NCBI GenBank assembly: GCA_963575645.1
Contig: OY754467.1
Coordinates: 8,742,001 to 8,806,000, forward strand
Length of the DNA stretch: 64,000 bases
Source: Xanthostigma xanthostigma
Taxonomy: Eukaryota > Arthropoda > Insecta > Raphidioptera > Raphidiidae
Direction of reading: 5' to 3'
The notes below the pieces were generated by a model, which worked only from the letters and a program-made list of their open reading frames with translations, was not told the DNA's origin and ran no database searches. The position numbers and the translations under genes are program-made. Positions 13,301 through 18,982 of the stretch are shown here, one piece after another (positions within the stretch are counted from its first letter, which is position 1; every line of letters begins with the position of its first letter).

Positions 13301-16300
13301 TAGAATTAGATAACCCAATCACGGACGTGTAGCGTAAATACACGAATTCGGGGCTTTGAAAATAATAAAAAAAATATTTTTAAAGTCCTTTATGTGGCGT
13401 ATCAAATGAAGGGGCTCGTTATGTGGAACACAAATATATTTTTTTTATAATTTTAAAATGCATAGTTTAGAAGATATCAAAGAAAAAGTACGAAAATCGA
13501 GCACCCCCCCCCCTCCATCTCCGAAACTACTGAGCTTACAATTTTGAAAAAATGGAGAATATAGGGCTTCACTCATAGCTTACAGGAAAACCAAACGAAA
13601 ATCCTAAGTCATAAGTTCTCACGGAAAACGAAATTGTACGGAACCCTCTCCACGCGAGTTCGACTCGCACTTGACCATTTTTTTTGTGAGATGAATTTTA
13701 ATCATCGAATGTACTAGACGCATAGAATTCAGTACCTATAATATATCCCATGAAGAACAGATAATTGGTGATGGGGTCGAAAAATCATGTACAAGCCCCA
13801 AGGATCAAGATAAGATTAGAGTTTGATTGTTCAACCCTCAAAACGCAAAAAAAGTGGTTTCCACATGACACCTGTGCGTGTGTCAGTGCAATTTTTTTTT
13901 CAATTTATGCTAACTTTCGAAATTCTTTTTTAATATTTGTCTCGGTAACGATTCTAAATAATTCTTATTCAATTTGATCTCAATTGGGTCAGTAGTTTTG
14001 GAAATGTAGTCATATAATATTCCTTTGAAATTTTTCCAAAAATCATTTTGGAACATGAAAGTCATTTCTGGTTTGATTTTCTACATCGGTATTTTTGACG
14101 TAAAGAAAGACGTCAGTAATTTTTTTGATCGCTCTGTATTTCTTCGTTAAAACCTAGGAGTTGTAGCACCGGGGACATCTATGGATGTTCTGAATAGCTC
14201 AGCTGTTCTGTAAAGGGGCTCGTAGACAATTAAGCGTGCTCATTATTGTGGTCATTGTGAAATATGAATTGAAAAGTTAATGAACAACAAACTATAAAAT
14301 GTATGGTTTGTTACCAAAAAAAACGCAACAAAGTTCGTGTAAAAAGTATGCATCGTTTATGGTGGACATTTTGTCAGTTATGCGTATGTAATTGCAATTG
14401 TCAAACATCCTTGACTGTCTATAGACTCCTTAACGGAAAAAAGATGTAGTAAGTTTGACATGTTAGGTTAAACTAAAAATGCAAAGGAAAATGTATTCCT
14501 TTAAAATTTAAATAAACAATAATTAAAATATCGCTTCGGAAGGGATATAAATAAAAAATCGGCCTAGCTTGGACGTAGATGGAATTTCAGCAGTAAGTTT
14601 CTATGCCTTTCATATTTTTATGTGACTGTTAAAATTTGCAACTGTCAAGTTTCAGCCCGTTTGTGTAATTTCAGTACTGAAGTATTGTATTTGCCTGTTA
14701 TAATGGCCTCGCTTGACATTGATGATTCTCCACCTAAAGAAGAACCGAAATGTCGAAGGAGCACAAGAAGACGCTCGGGTTTGTTTGAACATATTCGTAA
14801 TAAAAATATTTTGTCTGAAAACGAATCTACAACGTCTGCACCTGAACCTCCCGTTATTTTAATTGCCGATGAGCCGAAAGAAAATGTGTCCACGTCTAAG
14901 AAACGAAAAGCTAAGAAAAAAGATGAAACTGAAGCGATAAAAGAATATTTCCTTTGTAAGAAAGTCAAGCGATTACCACCGTCGAACGAAACAATTTACG
15001 AAGAACCGAAAATTCAAAAGAACGGTACGGTAGTTCACGTTGCAGCTAGAAAACAAAAACGCGTCTTACCTTTTACAGAATCGATAAACAAAGATAAAAT
15101 TAAAAAACGACGGTTGAAAATCAAACAAAATTTGAAAGGAAAAAGTATTGCGAATAGAAAAAGAATTCCGATGGATACAGTGATGGAGAAATTGAATGTT
15201 ATTGAATCACCAGTGGCAAGCTGTTCGACCTTGTGATTTTTTTTTAAATAAAGCAGAAAATTCTCATGACCTAATTTATTTGAAAAATATTTTAATGTAT
15301 TATAACGTCTTTTGTATTAAAACCAATTTTTATAAATACATATTTTTTTAAACAGTCCAAAAAAGAAATGTTTTACCAAATTTTCGAACTTGTAGGTTAT
15401 TTACACGACACAGAAAACATTTTAGCAGTTTTCTGCACTTCGTTTCGTCATTGTGACAACGCATGGAAACCACTTTATTCAAATCTCAAACGCATTTTTG
15501 TTGCGCACGCCTAATATTTAGCATGAATAATAGTACTCGAATTATGCAATAGGACTTTCTTTTGTTTTCGAATAGGTACACAGTAATACCTCAAAAACAA
15601 CTGCATGCATGGATTAACGCAGTTGGTGTAATCATGTCGGCATTGCCAGACAGTTACTGGGTTGTGTTGCACGATCGTTTGAAAGACGTATTGACACAGT
15701 TGGGGCGCAGTCAGTTAGCAATCGGTGGCGCTCAGTACACCGGTCCTGATCCGTTTCAAATGTTCAACTTAGCCGATACGCACGACGGCTTGTTGGAAAA
15801 TACGTACAGCAATACTTTGGCTCTTGCTCATTCGATGTGGCACCATGCTGGCGCCGGACAACTGTTTAATTTATCACAGTAAGTCGATTGTATTTTGGTT
15901 TTATCATTGTTGTTCACTCATTGCGTTTTTATATAGGTACTGAATGCATCTCTATCAAGGACGGAGATATAATGTATATATATTCAATGTACCAAAATGA
16001 AATAAGTGGAAATGCCATATTCTAATTATTTCTAACAGTTTTTGTAGTTGTAATTTAGGTTATGTTTTACTGTCAATACAATGTTTTCATAACCTCAACT
16101 TTTACATTATACTTATTTATATAGGTACTGAATGCATCTCTATCAAGGACGGGTATATAACGTATATATATTCAATATACCAAAATAAAATAAACGGAAA
16201 TGCCATATTCTAATTATTTCTAACAGTTTTTGTAGTTGTAATTTAGGTTATGTTTTACTGTCAATACAATGTTTTCATAACCTCAACTTTTACATTATAC

Positions 16301-17313
16301 TTATTTATAAATCTGAGTAATACGTAATTTAAACAACGTTCTTATTAAGATAGTGCGTCAGGTAATAAATAGTTTATGAATATGGATTTTGATAAATATT
16401 TTATTGTATCTATTTGTGTTTAAGGCTTGTGAAAGAAAAATTAGGCCCAATAGTAAGGACTGAAGCTCAACTTCTCTTCGTTTGTCATCTGGTCGGGCCA
16501 TTTCTTCAACGATTTAACCAGGAACGACCGGCGGCAATCGTTGAAATCACATCGGCTTTGTACGAACTCTTGGCAACAGTTGATCAGGTTCAACAACATT
16601 TGCAGTACATGGATCCAATCTGCGATTTACTGTATCCTTTTTATTAATTAGCCAAACTATTGTTTAATGATTAAATAAACAAAACAAAAGAGTACAGTGG
16701 TTTTCTGCTAAGTTGATGTTCGATGCTTAATTTTGAAGTCTAGCTTGTAATCAAGCCCGCGAGCTCGCAATTACATTTCCATCCCCATAGCCAGCGCGGC
16801 AGGCAACGCAAATCCCAACAACGATTTCAGCGGCAAAATCAGTCTCGTCTACAGCGGCCTTAAGTCTAGGTAAAAAAAAATTGGTTGTCTGTAAAGTCGG
16901 TTTACGGACGATAGTTTTACGTGATAACGTCATAAAGAAACATTGATGAACTCTCTGACGTCACGCGAGAAGAGAGAGAAATGCGTACAAGCCGACGCTT
17001 GGGCCGATCGTGCCTCTCTATCGCTTATACCGCGCTCTCGCTTGCACGCTCGGGCTCAGGCGGAACGTGACACTTTTTCGTGCGTGCAGCCGGTGTTTCA
17101 TCAATTTATAAGACGTTATCACGTCAAAAATAAAAGAATACGTTTCTATATTAACCTTAATTCTTACTGTACAGTTATCATATTAAATATATGTTTGTTG
17201 GTGATATGATGAAAACCGAACTCGAAGGTGTGATAAGACGATTGCGTCCCGCTTTGCAAATGCGGTTACGATTTATAGCACATTTGAACATCGAAACAAT
17301 TAACACATCTTGA
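1318..17313 (+). CDS. MED23: Mediator complex subunit 23 (19 coding exons, complete)
   Basis: MED23 is a tail-associated Mediator subunit that links activators to RNA polymerase II in the nucleus. Exons: 1318-1359, 1508-1752, 2297-2429, 3342-3530, 4740-5027, 5134-5379, 6189-6275, 6346-6548, 7221-7606, 8857-9201, 9509-9827, 10472-10652, 10718-10860, 11159-11388, 11478-11714, 12231-12393, 15576-15878, 16425-16631, 17175-17313. All joins use GT-AG and keep frame (4086 nt, 1361 residues; vertebrate MED23 is about 1370). Family blocks seen include IIGGVDYKGVR, DRNACLLP, LRYVLEQPYSRDIVC, DLLYPEKE, FSYRMHHIQPHYRVQLLSHL, GNVCLRFLPVFDIVIHR, RPVTYLYNTLHYYE, HLVGPFLQRF and YMDPICD, in vertebrate order. 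The stop is UGA followed by C, with the frame open to TAA at 17404 (see findings). The gene is convergent with the stretchin-like gene. Identity comes from remembered family sequence; no search was run. Confidence 0.96.
1508..1752 (+). CDS. MED23: MED23 exon 2
   Basis: Acceptor ttccag; donor gttagt; ends in phase 2. It begins RTEGMEEAL, matching KTEVIEEAF of vertebrate MED23, and covers residues 15-96. The ATG at 1520 is internal, not the start. Confidence 0.9.
2157..2182. repeat. (ATCT)n microsatellite
   Basis: Short run of tctatctatcta in MED23 intron 2, at the end of an AT-rich unit. Confidence 0.7.
2297..2429 (+). CDS. MED23: MED23 exon 3
   Basis: Acceptor tcgtag; donor gtaaaa; phase 2 in, phase 0 out. 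It encodes the conserved RRIIGGVDYKGVREIMK segment (residues 96-140). Confidence 0.9.
2533..3166 (-). mobile_element. Composite R1 repeat with internal tRNA-Lys-like module, copy a
   Basis: In MED23 intron 3. On the complement it reads aaagctgaagagtttgtttg, then cccatttatcgagg, then a tRNA-like segment at 2822-2894, then a tail ending cgggaccgctagtaag. The tRNA-like part has the D-arm TAGCTTAATCGGTAGAGCA and T-arm GGTTCGAGCCC, close to tRNA-Lys(CTT). The tRNA module is central, not at the 5' end as in ordinary SINEs. Confidence 0.75.
3342..3530 (+). CDS. MED23: MED23 exon 4
   Basis: Acceptor tgttttag; donor gtatgt; phase 0 on both sides, residues 141-203. It carries DRNACLLPGYFIVTEI and ends WPHW, as in vertebrate MED23 (PHW followed by LLGNL). 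Confidence 0.92.
3611..4670. mobile_element. Outer inverted-repeat element hosting the 3807-4440 MITE
   Basis: About 60-bp inverted arms: gcagaaaagattgtcagaaa near 3620 and its diverged complement near 4620-4670 (gacaatcctttctgc). The same arm recurs at about 57385-57480, so it is a dispersed family. Confidence 0.5.
3807..4440. mobile_element. MITE with GTGTCACT subterminal repeats
   Basis: Inverted ends tcgcacgttgaaaacaa / ttgttttcaacgtgcga in MED23 intron 4. The interior carries about eight AGTGACAC or GTGTCACT motifs in both orientations. They resemble subterminal transposase-binding repeats. Confidence 0.75.
4740..5027 (+). CDS. MED23: MED23 exon 5
   Basis: Acceptor tttaaag; donor gtcagt; phase 0/0, residues 204-299. 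Contains ATLRFQLKG and LRYVLEQPYSRDIVCDMLGL, nearly identical to vertebrate MED23. Confidence 0.95.
5134..5379 (+). CDS. MED23: MED23 exon 6
   Basis: Acceptor cttctag; donor gtataa; phase 0/0, residues 300-381. A Ser-rich insert precedes the conserved LWLHLSSQLIYFQLFQHASF segment. Confidence 0.93.
5396..6035. mobile_element. hAT-like element with nested foldback, MED23 intron 6
   Basis: Left end cagtggttcccaaagtgg is a classic hAT terminus and the right end gtttgggaatat is its diverged partner. A foldback at 5649-5862 is nested inside. No coding capacity. Confidence 0.6.
5649..5862. repeat. Foldback (inverted repeat) nested in the intron 6 hAT-like element
   Basis: Arms of about 95 bp starting cgaatggggagttttctaaa and ending in its complement. 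A third copy of the arm starts at 6099. Confidence 0.75.
6002..6091. repeat. Near-perfect 90-bp palindrome at a hAT end
   Basis: Arms aaagtttgggaatataaaat.../...attttatattcccaaacttt meet at about 6047. The arm contains the hAT right terminus plus about 25 bp of flank, mirrored. Confidence 0.8.
6189..6275 (+). CDS. MED23: MED23 exon 7
   Basis: Short exon, acceptor ttttacag and donor gtacgt, phase 0/0. Encodes LRKGRDHLMWVLLQFISGSI, matching vertebrate IKGRDHLMWVLLQFISGSI. Residues 382-410. Confidence 0.93.
6346..6548 (+). CDS. MED23: MED23 exon 8
   Basis: Acceptor tttgcag; donor gtaagt; phase 0 in, 2 out. Contains LYDLLYPEKE and TCIWIHLLKKAQ. Residues 411-478. Confidence 0.93.
6700..7069. mobile_element. 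Probable MITE with GGGCCTCG/CCGGATT ends
   Basis: Left cagtagggcctcggtaatcc and right ggattaacgaggccctactg are inverted repeats spanning MED23 intron 8. The left part holds a GC-rich stretch. Confidence 0.7.
7221..7606 (+). CDS. MED23: MED23 exon 9
   Basis: Acceptor aattacag; donor gtaagt; phase 2 in, 1 out. Contains YRIALLCNAYST, LDSLTVHSKMSLIHSI and LAPALVETYSRLLVY. Residues 478-607. Confidence 0.95.
7728..8722. mobile_element. Outer inverted-repeat element in MED23 intron 9
   Basis: Long inverted arms beginning cgccatgggaactgattcta and closing with the complement near 8700. The arms extend through ggtggcagaaaat...gctgtatatgctt. It hosts the 368-bp hAT MITE at 7765-8132. Confidence 0.75.
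7765..8132. mobile_element. hAT MITE, CAGTGCCGGATTA ends, nested
   Basis: Ends cagtgccggattaacc and ataatccggcactg with perfect 8-bp duplications ctccctgg (7757-7764, 8133-8140). It lies wholly inside the arm of another element, giving a clear insertion order. Confidence 0.9.
8857..9201 (+). CDS. MED23: MED23 exon 10
   Basis: Acceptor attttag; donor gtatgt; phase 1/1. Contains QLLPTVFKSQAWGTL and the nearly invariant FSYRMHHIQPHYRVQLLSHL. Residues 607-722. Confidence 0.95.
9509..9827 (+). CDS. MED23: MED23 exon 11
   Basis: Acceptor tttttag; donor gtaaga; phase 1 in, 2 out. Contains GTWCKELLNTIM, VEEEYRNW and GTPPLFLCLLWKM. Residues 722-828. Confidence 0.94.
9880..10387. mobile_element. TA-flanked MITE in MED23 intron 11
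   Basis: Terminal inverted repeats tggcacgccgttttacta / tagtaaaacggcgtgcca, flanked by TA, with an interior of diverged aataataatgtatttttatt repeats and catgacat motifs. Possibly Tc1/mariner-derived. Confidence 0.75.
10472..10652 (+). CDS. MED23: MED23 exon 12
   Basis: Acceptor tttttag; donor gtatgt; phase 2 in, 0 out. Contains ILERIGARALSAHLRKF and WKYNIVTIDRLVLCL. Residues 828-888. Confidence 0.93.
10718..10860 (+). CDS. MED23: MED23 exon 13
   Basis: Intron 12 is only 65 nt. Acceptor tttcag; donor gttagt; phase 0 in, 2 out. Contains EAQVCFFIIQLLLLK and FVKENSPEHWKQ. Residues 889-936. Confidence 0.93.
11159..11388 (+). CDS. MED23: MED23 exon 14
   Basis: Acceptor cttgcag; donor gtacat; phase 2 in, 1 out. 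Contains GNVCLRFLPVFDIVIHRYLE, near-identical to vertebrates, after a Gly-rich loop. Residues 936-1013. Confidence 0.94.
11478..11714 (+). CDS. MED23: MED23 exon 15
   Basis: Acceptor tttttag; donor gtatcc (weak), phase 1/1. Contains DRPVTYLYNTLHYYERKLRE and GSLKDIRPPGWALSE. A foldback MITE lies 24 bp past the donor. Confidence 0.92.
11739..11942. repeat. Foldback MITE with ~85-bp arms in MED23 intron 15
   Basis: Almost perfect palindrome from atatgtcaccgtaaaattgt to its complement at 11942, with a short spacer near 11830. Would form a long hairpin in the pre-mRNA. Confidence 0.85.
12231..12393 (+). CDS. MED23: MED23 exon 16
   Basis: Acceptor gcatcag (first of two cag triplets) gives TAMSGTVQFPSADWRFNEFP, parallel to vertebrate DTMAGKSPGPFPNCDWRF. 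Donor gtatgt; phase 1 in, 2 out. Choosing the second cag would drop one codon. Confidence 0.9.
12467..13015. mobile_element. hAT MITE, family B copy 1
   Basis: Ends tagtgatgtgctggat / atccggcacatcacta with 8-bp duplications gttacgga (12459-12466, 13016-13023). It contains repeated gtatccg motifs and an internal palindrome around 12775-12893. In MED23 intron 16. Confidence 0.9.
13375..13690 (+). repeat. Dispersed repeat ending GGAACCCTC...GACTCGCACTTG
   Basis: Contains acggaaccctctccacgc and gactcgcacttgacc followed by poly(T). I associate this repeat tail with lepidopteran genomes. A diverged second tail occurs near 58840-58885. Confidence 0.55.
13691..14580. other. Rest of MED23 intron 16 before the nested gene
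   Basis: AT-rich intronic DNA. No exon or clear element boundary seen. Confidence 0.4.
14703..15236 (+). CDS. Small basic, probably nuclear protein nested in MED23 intron 16
   Basis: Intronless 177-residue ORF on the host strand, inside the 12394-15575 intron of MED23. The start is the ATG at 14703 (MASLDIDDSPP); the frame is open upstream to 14622 but only from a GTG. The product is very basic, with KCRRSTRRRSGLF (about residues 15-27), KKRKAKKKDE (about 63-72) and KKRRLKIK (about 138-145), which look like nuclear-localisation or nucleic-acid-binding tracts. A central NETIYEEPK resembles the LxxIxE-type core of Tantalus/PRR14-like proteins, though Leu is replaced by Asn. That link is a weak guess. 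An AATAAA at 15247 closes it, and gtaagt near 14594 with ttcag at 14655 could be a 5'-UTR intron. I do not recognise the family firmly. Confidence 0.7.
   Translation: MASLDIDDSPPKEEPKCRRSTRRRSGLFEHIRNKNILSENESTTSAPEPPVILIADEPKENVSTSKKRKAKKKDETEAIKEYFLCKKVKRLPPSNETIYEEPKIQKNGTVVHVAARKQKRVLPFTESINKDKIKKRRLKIKQNLKGKSIANRKRIPMDTVMEKLNVIESPVASCSTL
15247..15252 (+). other. Polyadenylation signal of the nested intronic gene
   Basis: AATAAA 10 bases after the TGA stop of the nested ORF. It supports an independent transcription unit inside the MED23 intron. Confidence 0.6.
15576..15878 (+). CDS. MED23: MED23 exon 17
   Basis: Follows a 3.2-kb intron that hosts a nested gene. Acceptor gaatag; donor gtaagt; phase 2/2. 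Contains AWINAVGVIMSALPDSYWVV and LALAHSMWHH. Residues 1146-1247. Confidence 0.94.
15931..16307. repeat. Two-copy 188-bp tandem duplication in MED23 intron 17
   Basis: The unit beginning atataggtactgaatgcatc occurs at 15931 and again at 16119 with few differences, so the duplication is recent. Confidence 0.9.
16425..16631 (+). CDS. MED23: MED23 exon 18
   Basis: Acceptor gtttaag; donor gtatcc, phase 2/2. Contains HLVGPFLQRFNQERPAAIVE and LQYMDPICDLL. Splicing to 17175 restores LYHIKYMF, as in vertebrate LYHMKYMF. Confidence 0.93.
16919..17124. mobile_element. MITE with ACGTGATAACGTC ends in MED23 intron 18
   Basis: Inverted ends acgtgataacgtc / gacgttatcacgt and adjoining attgatga. The interior is GC-rich (gccgatcg, gcacgctcgggc). 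Pieces of the same element occur at about 21168-21310 and 21697-21760 in the opposite orientation. Confidence 0.75.
17175..17313 (+). CDS. MED23: MED23 exon 19, ends at UGA
   Basis: Acceptor ctgtacag; phase 2 in. Encodes YHIKYMFVGDMM, LRPALQMRLRFIAHL and ends NIETINTS then TGA at 17311-17313. The same frame continues open to TAA at 17404-17406, adding 30 sense codons rich in Pro, Thr, Val and Ser. The C-terminal tail of vertebrate MED23 has a similar length and composition. Confidence 0.88.
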
Positions 17314-18500
17314 CCCCAGCCGCCGCCTCCTGTTTCGACTGTGACGACAGTTTCGACGCCTGTTACGACTACTGTGACTCCACAACAATCGTCGAGTCAA
17401 AATTAACTTTATTTCGTATTAAATAGGTACAAATTATTTGAATCTGATTTTTTGTGAGTTTACAGGCTCGTTAATACTAATTGTTACAATGTAAATAAAA
17501 AAAAATACGTATATATAGATTTCAACGTAATCTAAGCATTTTTTACTTCAAAAATTTGTATAGGCCATACAGTGGCTGTTGTTAAACAGTGTTACCAATA
17601 TTTCAGCTAACTTGTCTTCAGAGCAAAAATACTTTGTTTTATCTAGAAATTGGCGATGAAATTATTACTGTCAGCTCTCTTAGAATGACGATCCAAAATC
17701 TTCATTTTTCTTAGCGAGTAAGTATTTTTACAGGGGATGAACAGGTTTGAGAATGAAATGACTCAATGAGGAAAGGATTTCAGTACTTCCCGTTCCTGTA
17801 GATTGAAGAAACAAAAAGCGTTTTTAGGGCGGGTTTACTTTATCCCACTTGTTTTATTTGATTGTGCTTTCATTTTATTGGTATTAAAAAGTTAGCTAGT
17901 AACTTATTTTCGTATGAAATTTTGTACGATATTAATATTATAAATGATAATAAGCAGTATGTTAATTACGAGTATATGTATTTGACATTTTTTATACTCT
18001 GTAGAGATGGAAAAGATTAAAATATAAAAAAATATAATTTTATTAACTTTATTAAAAACTAGAATCGACTAATCCTAAAGAAAAAAATATAATACATCAT
18101 TTTATAACCTAAAAAAAAGGAATAGGAATAAACAAAAATAATATACAGTGACGATAAATTTAACTAACGAAAAAATAACAAGTTATTTCACATTGCGCGT
18201 GGTTGTAAGTCAACTAGAAATTTCTTAAACATATTTTTGTGGTTAAAATATTTTATTCAGTTACAAATCATTAAAAATTTCAAACGATATAATGATATAC
18301 TTTGAGGTTATGTTGTAACAGTCGTTGATTATATTACAAAAGACAAATGAAAAGTTCATTTTGTATACAAATTTAAGGAGTATAAAATGCACAACGAACA
18401 TTGACCATGAAATTAAAATCGTTATTGACTTTTTAAACGTACATATTCATTATTTAATCTGAATGACCTACAAATAACAGAGACATCTAAGTTGTTACAA
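17314..18500. other. Convergent 3' intergenic space
   Basis: 1.19 kb between the MED23 UGA and the stretchin-like stop. It holds the open post-UGA extension (to 17406), an AATAAA for MED23 and, on the - strand, AATAAA-like signals at 18039-18044 and 18252-18257. No other ORF. Confidence 0.6.
17494..17499 (+). other. Candidate polyadenylation signal for MED23
   Basis: AATAAA 181 bases after the UGA stop and 88 after the downstream TAA, followed by an A-rich run. Placement is sensible for the MED23 3' end; no cleavage evidence is available from sequence. Confidence 0.5.
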
Positions 18501-18982
18501 TTAAATCACAGGTCTTTTAGATTTATTGATGCAAATAACATTAAGAGAAGCACATGCTTCGACTCTACCGGCCTCATTTTGCAAAATGACTCTGTATTCT
18601 CCAGCGTCAGATTTTTCAACTAAATTTATTTCGAGTATTCTATTATCGTATCTTTCTTTTAAGCTTATTCGCGAATTCGGTCTTACGGTTCTACTGCCTT
18701 TTTCCCAAGTAACGGTCGGTTTGGGATTTCCGCTGATCGCGCATTGAAATCTAACGATGGATCCGGTTTCTGTAACGGCACTGTGCGGCACGGTTAAAAA
18801 TACCGGAGCGGAAGCTCTGCTGCCGGATCGAGAACGCGACGAAGACACTGAAGTGAAGTCTTCAATGCTTCGATGCGATAACGCTTTTCTCATTGCCGGA
18901 CTCGGCTGTCGTCTAGCTAGCGTTTCTATTGCCAGTTCCGATGCGGATAAATTACTGCTAAGCCGACTTCTTTCTTTAAAAA
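18501..18982 (-). CDS. Strn-Mlck: Stretchin-like exon 12: Ig8 and stop
   Basis: Acceptor cttacag, phase 1 in. Encodes a Ser/Arg linker (SRSRSGSRAS) and a canonical Ig8 (VRFQCAISGNPKPTVTWEKG, DAGEYRVILQNEAG), then CINKSKRPVI and TAA at 18503-18501. No strong splice donor is seen near the Ig8 end, so this reads as a genuine terminal exon. The preceding intron is about 6.0 kb. Confidence 0.87.

Noticed and set aside
14622..14702. N-terminal extension of the nested gene
   Set aside because: The in-frame start would be GTG, there is no ATG, and a good ATG occurs at 14703. The region looks like 5' UTR with a possible intron acceptor.
16751..17209. Alternative coding exon in MED23 intron 18
   Set aside because: The open frames derive from the ACGTGATAACGTC MITE and its GC-rich interior, and direct splicing 16631 to 17175 restores the conserved LYHIKYMF.
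18501..18982. Myosin light chain kinase domain at the gene end
   Set aside because: No kinase motifs such as HRDxKPEN or DFG are found on the - strand between 18501 and the MED23 3' end.
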